From NCBI RefSeq assembly GCF_001612845.1, contig NZ_BDBF01000053.1:1-56124 (forward strand): a stretch of DNA of 56,124 nucleotides. Direction: 5' to 3'. The notes under the pieces were generated by a model. It did no database searches. It was not told where the DNA came from and was given only the letters and a program-made list of their open reading frames with translations. The translations under genes and the position numbers were made by a program. Positions within the stretch are counted from its first letter, which is position 1, and every line of letters starts with the position of its first letter. Shown in pieces: positions 34,235 through 41,899 of this stretch. Source of the DNA: Nocardia elegans NBRC 108235. GTDB taxonomy: Bacteria; Actinomycetota; Actinomycetes; Mycobacteriales; Mycobacteriaceae.

Positions 34235-34282
34235 GATTGCAATTGCCCTGCACTCTATCGCCGGTGCTTGTCGATTGCAATC
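34235..34282. promoter_or_regulatory. Paired GATTGCAAT palindromes
   Basis: GATTGCAATT (34235-34244) and the perfect palindrome GATTGCAATC (34273-34282) are 38 bases apart. They fall within the 80-base spacer upstream of the DHFR-family gene, each preceded by GTGCTTG. They look like operators for a regulator that is not obvious nearby. Confidence 0.5.
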
Positions 34283-34287
34283 AGTTG

Positions 34288-34848
34288 TCAGGCCATGTGC
34301 AGGCCCGCCGACCACGCGAATGCGGTCAGCGTGGGGTCGAGTGGCGCCGCGGTGAGCCGATTGCCCAGCGTGGACAGCGTGTAGGTGCCGATTCCCAGCA
34401 CCACCTCGAGGGCCTGTTCGGTGGTGTAGCCGTGCGAGAGGAAATCGCTCGCTCGTTCGTCGGGGACTTTGCCTGCGGTTTCGACGACGGTGAGGGTGAA
34501 CTCCTGGAGTGCGGCCAGGCGGGGATCGGGGAGGGGTCGCTGTTCGCGCAGCGCGGTGATCAGTTCCGGGTCGGCGCCGATCTCGGTCAGCTTGGCGGTG
34601 TGCATGGCGACGCACAGGTGACATTCGTTGCGCGTGGCCATGGTCATCACCAGCACCTCGCGCGACAGTTGGTCGAGGGTGCTGCCTTCGAAGAGGGCGT
34701 TGAGTTTCATGAAGCCGTCGAGCAGTCGTGGCGACGTCGCCATTTTCCCCACCGCGGCGGGGAGGTAGCCGAAGTGCGCGGCGGTCGCGGTCATGGTGCG
34801 ACGGGCCTCGGCGGGCGCGGAGTCGAGGGTGTGGGTGGGGAAGTGCAT
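34288..34848 (-). CDS. Carboxymuconolactone decarboxylase/AhpD-like protein
   Basis: This 186-residue protein has the CMD/AhpD fold with the redox CxxC motif and nearby His (RNECHLCVAMHTAKL, residues about 73-87). Relatives act as peroxide reductases or alkylhydroperoxidase partners. The gene is transcribed from a promoter that contains a perfect 10+10 palindrome, and it follows a marR gene on the same strand. MarR control of a redox CMD protein suggests a response to oxidants or electrophiles. Confidence 0.87.
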   Translation of the reverse strand: MHFPTHTLDSAPAEARRTMTATAAHFGYLPAAVGKMATSPRLLDGFMKLNALFEGSTLDQLSREVLVMTMATRNECHLCVAMHTAKLTEIGADPELITALREQRPLPDPRLAALQEFTLTVVETAGKVPDERASDFLSHGYTTEQALEVVLGIGTYTLSTLGNRLTAAPLDPTLTAFAWSAGLHMA

Positions 34849-34865
34849 GCGTCGATCCGTTCAAG

Positions 34866-34886
34866 TTAGACAACCAGGTTGTCTAA
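34866..34886. promoter_or_regulatory. MarR-type operator upstream of CMD gene
   Basis: Perfect arms TTAGACAACC (34866-34875) and GGTTGTCTAA (34877-34886) surround a single A. A further half-site (GGGTTGTC) follows at 34897-34904. The site lies 18 bases upstream of the CMD gene start, in the promoter position. Confidence 0.75.
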
Positions 34887-34944
34887 ATAGTAAACCGGGT
34901 TGTCGAATTGGGCAAGCCTCGACGGCCGCCCGGGGCGGAGCCGG

Positions 34945-35436
34945 TCAGCTCCCGAACCACCCCGCGACATCGAGCCGGAACGATTCCGGCGGGACCATCG
35001 TGCGCAACGCGGCCTCCATATCGCGCACGCGCTGGGAGCCCAGCTCGTGCACCCAGCGGCGTCGCAACCGCTCGAAGATCTCGGCCGACTGCCGCAGCGC
35101 GTCGATTCCGCGCGGGGTCAGGCAGACGATCTTGCGCCGGGCGTCGTCGGGATCCTCGATACGTTCGGCATAGCCCAGCGCGGTCAGCTTCTCGACCGTC
35201 TTGCCCGCCGCCTGCTTGGAGACGCCCAGCTTGCGGCCGATATCGCTGGCCGTCGCCCCCTGCACTCCGATCGCCTGCATCGCGAATCCGTGGGCCGGGC
35301 GCATATCGGGATGCCCCCGCTCCGCCAGCTCGGCATGCAATTCATCGATGAGCGAGCGGAACCCGGCGAACAGCAACAGCGGCAGCTCGAACCCGGGGCT
35401 GTCGACCGGGGCCCTCCCGCGTTTTCCGACAACCAT
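34945..35436 (-). CDS. MarR family regulator
   Basis: This 163-residue winged-helix regulator has ATASDIGRKLGVSKQAAGK as recognition region, followed by the wing with RIEDPDDARRKIVCLTPRG (residues about 60-110). TACCCT lies 7 bases before the ATG with no Shine-Dalgarno, suggesting a leaderless message. A copy of the same operator core found before the CMD gene overlaps its own start codon, so it probably represses itself and the CMD gene. Its C-terminus ends in AGWFGS. Confidence 0.9.
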   Translation of the reverse strand: MVVGKRGRAPVDSPGFELPLLLFAGFRSLIDELHAELAERGHPDMRPAHGFAMQAIGVQGATASDIGRKLGVSKQAAGKTVEKLTALGYAERIEDPDDARRKIVCLTPRGIDALRQSAEIFERLRRRWVHELGSQRVRDMEAALRTMVPPESFRLDVAGWFGS

Positions 35437-35442
35437 GTTGAC
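35428..35442. promoter_or_regulatory. Predicted MarR autoregulatory site
   Basis: GACAACCATGTTGAC matches the core of the CMD operator (GACAACC-A-GGTTGTC) at 13 of 15 positions. It overlaps the start codon and predicted transcription start of the marR gene. Confidence 0.6.
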
Positions 35443-35588
35443 GAGGGTAGTCGCCGTGACGGAGGACGACGCGAGGCGCCACCCGTGGGGCGCGTGTCAC
35501 CGGTCGCGGCCGGTCCGGTGGTGTTCAATACACCTGGAGTGCTCCGGAACGAGTACCCGCCTTGTTCTGCCGAATGCCCGGAGGCGCG

Positions 35589-36620
35589 ATGACCACACGG
35601 CCACAGCGGATTCCCGCCCGTCCTCCCGCGCCGCGACATGCTCGCGGCCTCGCACGCCGGCTCGCGCCAGGGCTGGCTCTCACCGCGATACTCGCGGCGT
35701 GCAGTGGACCTGGCGCCGATGTCTCCGAATCACACACTCCCGCAACGGTTTCGACGGCTCCGCTGAGCTCGGTCGCGGTGGTCACGCACGGCAGCCCCGG
35801 CGACGCGTTCTGGAATGTGGTGAAGAACGGCGCCGAGGCGGCCGGTAAGGATCTGGGCATCCGGGTCGAATACAACTCCTCGGGGGATCCGGGGGAGCAG
35901 GCCAAGCTGGTGGACAACGCGGTGGCCCAGCATGTGGACGGGTTGGTGGTGTCGATGGCCAATCCGCAGGCGCTGCGCCCGTCCGTCGAGCATGCAGTCG
36001 CGGCGGGAATTCCGGTCGTCACGATCAACTCCGGCGAAGCCGAGAGCGCGGCCGCCGGTGCGATCGGGCATGTCGGGCAGAGTGAGCGACAGGCGGGAAC
36101 GGCCGCCGGCAAACGCCTGCGTGAGGCCGGCCGGACCAGGATGCTCTGCGTCATCCACGAGGCCGGCAATATCGGCGCCAACGACCGCTGCGCCGGCGCG
36201 ATCGACGGAGTCGGCGGCAATGCCACCACCTTGCAAGTCGACATCAACAATCCGGCCGACGCGCAGTCGCGGATCAAGGGAGCGTTGGAGGCCGACCACA
36301 CGATCGACGCGGTGCTGACACTGAATTCGCAGATCGCCGCCCGCGCGGTCGACGGGGTGCGTGAATCCCATTCCCGCGCCGCCGTCGCCACCTTCGACCT
36401 GAATTCCGATGTGGTGAGCGCGATCCGGGCGGGCACCCTGCTGTTCGCGGTCGACCAGCAGCAGTACGAACAGGGATATCTGCCGGTCGTGATGCTGCAG
36501 CTGTATCGGCGCAATCTCAACACGGTCGGTGGCGGAATGCCGGTGCAGACCGGACCCGCCTTCGTGGACAAGACCAACGTCGACGCCATCGCCGCCCTCG
36601 TGGCACAGGGCACGCGCTGA
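35589..36620 (+). CDS. Sugar-type ABC transporter substrate-binding lipoprotein
   Basis: This 343-residue exported lipoprotein has a signal peptide with lipobox LAAC (Cys38). A periplasmic-binding-protein fold of the ribose/xylose type (Peripla_BP_4) follows, with SSVAVVTHGSPGDAFWNVVK at the start of the first lobe and QLYRRNLNTVGGG near the end. It captures a sugar or similar polyol outside the membrane; the ligand is unknown. The start is ATG at 35589 with GGAGG upstream. It is the first gene of a three-gene transporter operon. Confidence 0.92.
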   Translation: MTTRPQRIPARPPAPRHARGLARRLAPGLALTAILAACSGPGADVSESHTPATVSTAPLSSVAVVTHGSPGDAFWNVVKNGAEAAGKDLGIRVEYNSSGDPGEQAKLVDNAVAQHVDGLVVSMANPQALRPSVEHAVAAGIPVVTINSGEAESAAAGAIGHVGQSERQAGTAAGKRLREAGRTRMLCVIHEAGNIGANDRCAGAIDGVGGNATTLQVDINNPADAQSRIKGALEADHTIDAVLTLNSQIAARAVDGVRESHSRAAVATFDLNSDVVSAIRAGTLLFAVDQQQYEQGYLPVVMLQLYRRNLNTVGGGMPVQTGPAFVDKTNVDAIAALVAQGTR

Positions 36621-36633
36621 GCAGGGAGCTGTC

Positions 36634-37683
36634 ATGACCGACACCACAACGGTTTCCGAAGCCACCGCCACGGCAGCGATCCGGCCGTCGCTGCTGAACC
36701 GGCTGATCGTCCGGCCCGAAATCGGCGCCGGTCTGGGCGCGCTGGTGGTATTCGTCTTCTTCGCCGTGATCACCGACCGGTTCCTCAGCCCCCTCGGGGT
36801 GGCCACCTGGCTCGACGACGCCTCGACGCTCGGCATCATGGCCGTCGCGGTGGCGCTGCTGATGATCGGAGGCGAATTCGATCTCTCCGCCGGGGTGATG
36901 ACCGCGTCGACGGCCTTGGTGACGGCCATGCTCGCGGTACACGCGGGATGGAATGTGTGGTTCGCGCTGGGTGTTTCGCTGCTCTTCGCGCTCGCGGTCG
37001 GCGCGCTGAACGGGTGGGTGGTGATGCGCTCCGGCCTGCCCAGTTTCATCGTCACACTGGGTACGTTCCTGGCTCTGCAGGGCCTCAACCTCGGCGTGAC
37101 ACGGCTGGTCACGGGGACCGTGCAGGTGTCGGGCATCCGTTCGGCGCCCGGATACGCCTCGGCCGGTTGGGTTTTCGCGGCGACGACGAATCTCGGTGAC
37201 GCCCGCATCCAAGCGTCGGTGCTGTGGTGGATCGCCGTCACCGCGGTGGCGACGCTGGTGCTGGTGCGCACCCGCTTCGGCAACTGGATCTACGCGGTCG
37301 GCGGTTCGCTGCCCAGCGCTCGTGCCGTCGGTGTCCCGGCGGCTCGGACCAAGATCCTGCTGTTCATGGGCACCGCCTTCGCGGGCTGGATCGTCGGCTC
37401 GTGCAATCTGCTGCGTTTCGCGAGTGTGCAGGCGAACCAGGGCGTGGGACTGGAATTCCAGTACATCATCGCCGCGGTGGTCGGCGGTTGCCTGCTCACC
37501 GGCGGTTTCGGATCGGTGCTGGGCGCGGCCATCGGCGCGCTGATCTTCGGCATGGCCCGGCAGGGAATCGTGTTCGCGCGCTGGGACAGCGACTGGTTCA
37601 TGCTCTTCCTCGGGGTGCTGCTGCTCGCCGCGGTTCTGGTCAACAACGCCTTCGCCAAGCGCGCGGAAAGGTTGCGCCGATGA
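36634..37683 (+). CDS. Sugar-type ABC transporter permease
   Basis: This 349-residue membrane protein of the RbsC/branched-chain permease family has about eight to ten hydrophobic segments and the conserved GGEFDLSAGVM loop and LPSFIVTLGTFLALQGLNL. It forms the translocation channel for the preceding binding protein. The start is ATG at 36634 with AGGGAG upstream. It overlaps the ATPase gene by ATGA. Confidence 0.93.
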   Translation: MTDTTTVSEATATAAIRPSLLNRLIVRPEIGAGLGALVVFVFFAVITDRFLSPLGVATWLDDASTLGIMAVAVALLMIGGEFDLSAGVMTASTALVTAMLAVHAGWNVWFALGVSLLFALAVGALNGWVVMRSGLPSFIVTLGTFLALQGLNLGVTRLVTGTVQVSGIRSAPGYASAGWVFAATTNLGDARIQASVLWWIAVTAVATLVLVRTRFGNWIYAVGGSLPSARAVGVPAARTKILLFMGTAFAGWIVGSCNLLRFASVQANQGVGLEFQYIIAAVVGGCLLTGGFGSVLGAAIGALIFGMARQGIVFARWDSDWFMLFLGVLLLAAVLVNNAFAKRAERLRR

Positions 37684-38495
37684 CTCCTCAGCACACGGCG
37701 GCGCAGACCACAGCCGCGCCGCTGATCGAGACGGTGAACATCGGGAAGAGCTACGGCGGCGTCGTCGCCCTTGCGGATATCTCGATGGTCGTTCGCGCCG
37801 GGGAGGTCACGTGCGTACTCGGCGACAACGGCGCCGGGAAGTCGACCCTGATCAAAATCCTCGCCGGCGTTCATCGCCACGATGCCGGTGAGCTGCGCAT
37901 CGACGGTGAGCCGACCCGGTTCTCCTCGCCACGCGAGGCATTGGACCGCGGTATCGCCACCGTCTACCAGGACCTGGCGGTCGTGCCGCTGATGAGTGTG
38001 TGGCGCAATTTCGTCCTCGGCTCCGAACCGACCCGCGGCGCCGGACCCTTTCGCCTGCTGGATCGAGCGACCGCGCGCGAGATCACGCGAACCGCGTTGT
38101 CGGACATGGGAATCGAGATTCGCGATCTCGAGCAGCCGGTCGGCACGCTGTCGGGCGGGCAGCGGCAGTGTGTGGCGATCGCCCGTGCGGTGCATTACGG
38201 CGCGAAGGTCCTCATCCTCGACGAACCGACCGCCGCGCTCGGCGTCAAGCAATCCGGCGTGGTGCTGCGGTATGTCGCGCAGGCCCGTGATCGCGGCCTC
38301 GGAGTCGTGCTGATCACGCACAACCCGCATCACGCCTATCCGGTCGGCGACCGATTCCTGCTGCTGCGGCGCGGCCGCGCACTCGGCGGCTACGACAAGT
38401 CGCAGATCGACCTGCCGGAGCTGACCCGGCAGATGGCCGGCGGCGCGGAACTGGAAGCGCTGCAACATGAATTGCGTCGTCCGCTGCCGGAGTGA
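37680..38495 (+). CDS. Sugar-type ABC transporter ATP-binding protein
   Basis: This 271-residue protein has a single ABC ATPase domain: Walker A GDNGAGKST (residues about 48-56), Q-loop YQDLAVVPLM, signature LSGGQRQ, Walker B VLILDEPTAAL and switch LITHN. RbsA-type sugar transporters usually have two fused ATPase domains; this short FrcA-like form probably works as a homodimer. Translation is coupled to the permease. Confidence 0.93.
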   Translation: MTPQHTAAQTTAAPLIETVNIGKSYGGVVALADISMVVRAGEVTCVLGDNGAGKSTLIKILAGVHRHDAGELRIDGEPTRFSSPREALDRGIATVYQDLAVVPLMSVWRNFVLGSEPTRGAGPFRLLDRATAREITRTALSDMGIEIRDLEQPVGTLSGGQRQCVAIARAVHYGAKVLILDEPTAALGVKQSGVVLRYVAQARDRGLGVVLITHNPHHAYPVGDRFLLLRRGRALGGYDKSQIDLPELTRQMAGGAELEALQHELRRPLPE

Positions 38496-38592
38496 GCGGC
38501 GGTGGGCGCGGCGGGCGCGAGCGCTGGACTGTCGGTGGGGGTCCGGTTACCCTCTGCCTGGCCCGACGTCGAGAAGTAAGTGAGAAGCGTAG

Positions 38593-38829
38593 TTGCACGG
38601 CACGGTGAAGTGGTTCGACAGTGAGAAAGGCTTCGGTTTCATAATCCCGGATGCCGGCGGGGCGGAAGTTTTCGTCGAATACACCGAGGTTCACGGCGAC
38701 GGTTTCCGGCGATTGGTGCAGGGCCAGCGCGTCGAGTTCGACGTACGCCACACCAAGGCGGGCCCGGAAGCCAAGGGCGTCCGAATCGAGCCGATGCGCC
38801 GACTGTGGCCCGACCCACACGAACTGTGA
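38593..38829 (+). CDS. Divergent cold-shock-domain protein
   Basis: This 78-residue CspA-like protein has RNP1 as KGFGFI and RNP2 as VFVEYTEV. The RNP2 histidine normally seen (VFVHY) is replaced by glutamate, and the C-terminus is extended (RRLWPDPHEL), so it may bind nucleic acid differently. It begins with TTG at 38593 (GAGAAG upstream). It lies 97 bases after the ABC transporter operon. Confidence 0.85.
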   Translation: MHGTVKWFDSEKGFGFIIPDAGGAEVFVEYTEVHGDGFRRLVQGQRVEFDVRHTKAGPEAKGVRIEPMRRLWPDPHEL

Positions 38830-38938
38830 CCTGTCGGGCAGATCACTATTCCCGAAAACGAGTTAACGCCCCTTTATGGGCCCTCGATATGTTGATCGTC
38901 AGTTTGTACGACTGAATTGAAACAACGAAGAGGTATTT

Positions 38939-39055
38939 ATGATCCCCGTTATCATCGACACCGGTAGTGCTGCTGTGAACGGCCTGTTCGACACCCTGGG
39001 TGCCGCCTTCCACGGCCTGGTCAACACCCTGTGGACCGGCTCTTTCGGTGGCTGA
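38939..39055 (+). CDS. 38-residue hydrophobic/amphipathic peptide
   Basis: This is a 38-codon gene from ATG 38939 to TGA 39053-39055. The peptide begins MIPVIIDTGSAAVNGL, continues with FDTLGAAFHGLVNTLW and ends TGSFGG. It has no Lys or Arg and would form an amphipathic or hydrophobic helix. GAAGAGG precedes the ATG by 5 bases. Codons end mostly in C or G as in real genes here. A perfect 15-bp terminator follows. The size and character recall the small channel-forming peptides (PorA/PorH-like) of mycolic-acid bacteria, or a small membrane-acting peptide; both are guesses. No conventional family is recognised. Confidence 0.65.
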   Translation: MIPVIIDTGSAAVNGLFDTLGAAFHGLVNTLWTGSFGG

Positions 39056-39066
39056 TCACTGATTTC

Positions 39067-39083
39067 GGTCGCATGATGCGACC
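39067..39083. repeat. Palindrome after small peptide gene
   Basis: GGTCGCAT and ATGCGACC surround a single G, a perfect 8+8 palindrome 11 bases after the stop codon of the 38-residue gene. It may be an RNA hairpin or a protein-binding site. Confidence 0.5.
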
Positions 39084-39085
39084 TC

Positions 39086-39121
39086 GGGTCGACCCCGGAC
39101 CGCAGTGTCCGGGGTCGACCC
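39086..39121 (+). terminator. Terminator of small peptide gene
   Basis: A perfect 15-bp stem, GGGTCGACCCCGGAC with GTCCGGGGTCGACCC, has the loop CGCAGT and is followed by ATTTCT. Its strength supports the upstream small gene as an independent transcription unit. Confidence 0.8.
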
Positions 39122-39376
39122 ATTTCTGCGGCCGGACGACGGCGCACGCACGATTCCCGCCGCTCGCCGCGACGTGACGAGCGTGGCCCGCCGCGCTATC
39201 ACGGGACAATCACAGCGTGCCCCACGCGAAAAGCTGACTTTTCGCTTCGGGTGCGGTTTCCCTCCCCCGGGGTGACCACTGTGGTGGCGCGACGGCGCAG
39301 TCCGTGGCAGGCTTGATCACTGAGACCGGCCCGACCGTGAAGTTGGTCGGTTCGGCTCGTCTACAGAAGGTATGAA
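39122..39376 (+). other. csp upstream region with hairpin
   Basis: These 255 bases before the second cold-shock gene contain no credible gene. A perfect hairpin GCGAAAAG-CTGA-CTTTTCGC lies at 39226-39245, and a second dyad (GACCGGCCCGACC/GGTCGGTTCGG-like, 39323-39356) lies close to the gene. They may belong to a structured cold-shock leader. Confidence 0.45.
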
Positions 39377-39580
39377 ATGGCGCAAGGCGTAGTGAAGTGG
39401 TTCAACAGCGAGAAGGGCTTCGGGTTCATCGCTCAGGACGACGGTGGTCCCGATGTGTTCGTGCACTACTCGGCTGTGAGCGGTAGCGGATTCCGGTCCC
39501 TCGACGAGGGGCAGCGCGTGCAGTTCGAGATCGGCCAGGGCCAGAAGGGCCCGCAGGCTCAGAACGTAAGCGTTCTCTGA
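39377..39580 (+). CDS. Cold-shock protein CspA-like
   Basis: This 67-residue canonical single cold-shock domain protein starts AQGVVKWFNSEKGFGFI and has RNP2 as VFVHYSAV. It binds single-stranded RNA/DNA and acts as an RNA chaperone. AGAAGG precedes the ATG. The gene is monocistronic, with a terminator 60 bases downstream. Confidence 0.95.
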   Translation: MAQGVVKWFNSEKGFGFIAQDDGGPDVFVHYSAVSGSGFRSLDEGQRVQFEIGQGQKGPQAQNVSVL

Positions 39581-39640
39581 TCGAGTCCGCTGACTGCGCG
39601 CCACTTTACGTAGCGTGAACTGTCCGCGACTTACAGTGGG

Positions 39641-39672
39641 GCCCCGTATCTTTCGAGATGCGGGGCTCTTTC
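39641..39672 (+). terminator. csp terminator
   Basis: The stem GCCCCGTATCT/AGATGCGGGGC with a TTCG tetraloop (39641-39666) is followed by the T-rich TCTTTC. It is a clear intrinsic terminator. Confidence 0.8.
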
Positions 39673-39815
39673 GCGTCCGGGGCCCGATGCGCTGCGGCCC
39701 GGGGTCGGCGGCGGTGTGAGGGCGGCTGCCTACCGGGCGGTACACCGGCGCCGAAGCGCGACCATTAAGCTGGTCCGCGGTAAATGCCGACCTCTTTCCC
39801 CAGGAGTGCCCCACA

Positions 39816-41414
39816 GTGAGCCAAAATGGCCGTCCTGTTGTTCTGATCGCCGACAAGCTCGCCCAGTCGACCGTCGATGCGCTCGGTGACGGTGTCGAGG
39901 TTCGCTGGGTCGACGGCCCCAATCGACCCGAGTTGCTGGCCGCCGTGCCCGAGGCCGACGCGCTGCTGGTCCGTTCGGCCACCACCGTCGACGCCGAGGT
40001 GCTCGAGGCCGGCAAGAACCTCAAGATCGTCGCCCGCGCGGGCGTCGGCCTCGACAATGTCGACGTGCCCGCGGCCACCGAGCGCGGTGTCATGGTCGTC
40101 AACGCGCCGACCTCCAACATCCACACCGCCGCCGAGCACGCCGTCACCCTGCTGCTGGCCGCCGCCCGCCAGATCCCGGCAGCCGACGCCACCCTGCGCG
40201 AGCACACCTGGCAGCGCAGCAAGTTCAACGGTGTCGAGATCTTCGGCAAGACCGTCGGCGTCATCGGCCTCGGCCGCATCGGCCAGCTGTTCGCGCAGCG
40301 CCTGGCCGCTTTCGAGACCAAGGTCATCGCGTACGACCCCTACACCTCCCCGGCCCGCGCCGCCCAGCTGGGCATCGAGCTGCTGAGCCTGGACGAGGTG
40401 CTCGAGCGTGCCGACTTCATCTCCATTCACCTGCCCAAGACCCCTGAGACCAAGGGCATGCTGAACAAGGAGACCCTGGCCAAGACCAAGAAGGGCGTCA
40501 TCATCGTCAACGCCGCCCGTGGCGGTCTGATCGACGAGCAGGCCCTGGCCGACGCCATCACCTCCGGCCACGTGCGCGCCGCCGGCATCGACGTGTTCGA
40601 GACCGAGCCGTCGACCGACAGCCCGCTGTTCGAGCTGCCGCAGGTCGTCGTGACCCCGCACCTGGGCGCCTCCACCGCCGAGGCCCAGGACCGCGCCGGA
40701 ACCGATGTCGCCAAGTCGGTGCAGCTCGCCCTCGCGGGTGAGTTCGTGCCCGGTGCGGTGAACGTCGCCGGTGGTGCGGTCAACGAGATCGTCGCCCCCT
40801 GGCTGGACATCGTGCGCAAGCAGGGTGTGCTGCTGGGCGCCCTCGCCGACGAGCTGCCGGTTTCGCTCGAACTCCAGGTGCGCGGCGAGCTGTCCTCGGA
40901 AGAGGTTGCGGTGCTGGAACTCTCGGCGCTGCGCGGCGTGTTCTCCGCGCACGTCGAAGACGCGGTCACCTTCGTCAACGCCCCGTCGCTGGCCGCGGAA
41001 CGGGGTCTCGAGGCCTCCGTCACCACCCACAGCGAGAGCCCGACCCACCGCAGCCTGGTCGACCTGCGCGCCGTATTCGGCGACGGCCGCACCCTGAACG
41101 TCGCCGGCACCCTGACCGAGCCCGCTCAGGTCGAGAAGATCGTCAACATCAACGGCCGCAACTACGACATGCGCGCCGAGGGCCTCAACCTGGCGATCCT
41201 CAACTACGACGACCGCCCGGGTGCCCTGGGCAAGATCGGCACCAAGCTGGGCGAGGCGGCCATCGATATCAAGGCCGCTCAGCTGAGCCAGGACATCGAC
41301 AAGGAAGGCGCGACGGTCATCCTGCGCGTCGAGGAGTCCGTCCCGGCCGAGGTGCAGTCCTCGATCGCCGAGGCCGTGGGTGCCGCGAAGGTCGTTCAGG
41401 TCGACCTGAGCTGA
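39816..41414 (+). CDS. serA: D-3-phosphoglycerate dehydrogenase SerA
   Basis: This enzyme oxidises 3-phosphoglycerate with NAD+ in the first step of serine synthesis. The 532-residue protein is the long type: catalytic and nucleotide-binding domains (VGVIGLGRIGQLFAQRL near residue 148), an intervening ASB domain, and a C-terminal ACT domain (LAILNYDDRPGALGKIG) for serine feedback. It starts with GTG at 39816 after AGGAGTG. It begins the serA-leuB-MFS-FAH-gltX block conserved with M. tuberculosis. Confidence 0.97.
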   Translation: MSQNGRPVVLIADKLAQSTVDALGDGVEVRWVDGPNRPELLAAVPEADALLVRSATTVDAEVLEAGKNLKIVARAGVGLDNVDVPAATERGVMVVNAPTSNIHTAAEHAVTLLLAAARQIPAADATLREHTWQRSKFNGVEIFGKTVGVIGLGRIGQLFAQRLAAFETKVIAYDPYTSPARAAQLGIELLSLDEVLERADFISIHLPKTPETKGMLNKETLAKTKKGVIIVNAARGGLIDEQALADAITSGHVRAAGIDVFETEPSTDSPLFELPQVVVTPHLGASTAEAQDRAGTDVAKSVQLALAGEFVPGAVNVAGGAVNEIVAPWLDIVRKQGVLLGALADELPVSLELQVRGELSSEEVAVLELSALRGVFSAHVEDAVTFVNAPSLAAERGLEASVTTHSESPTHRSLVDLRAVFGDGRTLNVAGTLTEPAQVEKIVNINGRNYDMRAEGLNLAILNYDDRPGALGKIGTKLGEAAIDIKAAQLSQDIDKEGATVILRVEESVPAEVQSSIAEAVGAAKVVQVDLS

Positions 41415-41899
41415 GACGTTCCGGGCCGGAATCGGATCGGCCGCAGTACGTTACAGTGCGCGCGAATCCAATCGCCATGGCGCGGAGCGGGATTCGCGCG
41501 CATTGTGCGTTGCTGGGTGATCCCCGGCACGACACAACTGCCACTCCTTCCGCGAGGAACTCGCGGCCGCCGAGAGCGTGACTTGTGCGGTCGCGGGCGG
41601 ACGTGCTTGCTGCGGGCGTGTCGCGCTGTTGGCGGTCCGGTACGGGTGCTCTCGCGGGGACGCGCGCCGATTTCGGTCCGTGGTCGAGGTCGGCCTGCAC
41701 TGTGATTCGGGGGAGCCCGTGCCGATCGATCTCACTCATTGGGAGCGGCTTGCCCTGGTTATCGGGGTGATTCGGGGGACCGATAGTGTGACGGTGTCGG
41801 CGATCCGGCCGGGCGCAACGCCGCCGATCGACCGCCCTTGGCTGATTCGGCCGCATACGTGTTGCGAGCCGCGAGCAGGAACGAACGGAGCGTTGTCAT
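41415..41899. other. serA-leuB intergenic region
   Basis: There is no convincing gene in these 485 bases. One plus-strand frame (about 41578-41925) has a believable middle (VEVGLHCDSGEPVPIDLTHW, then ERLALVIGVIRGTDSVTV), but it lacks a good start and runs 26 bases into leuB, so I do not call it. The right end carries the leuB ribosome-binding site (GGAGCG). Confidence 0.4.

Noticed and set aside
34208..34873. N-terminal extension of the DHFR-family gene through the CMD gene
   Set aside because: The extended residues are an Arg-rich shadow; a good ribosome-binding site and the family start are at 34207.
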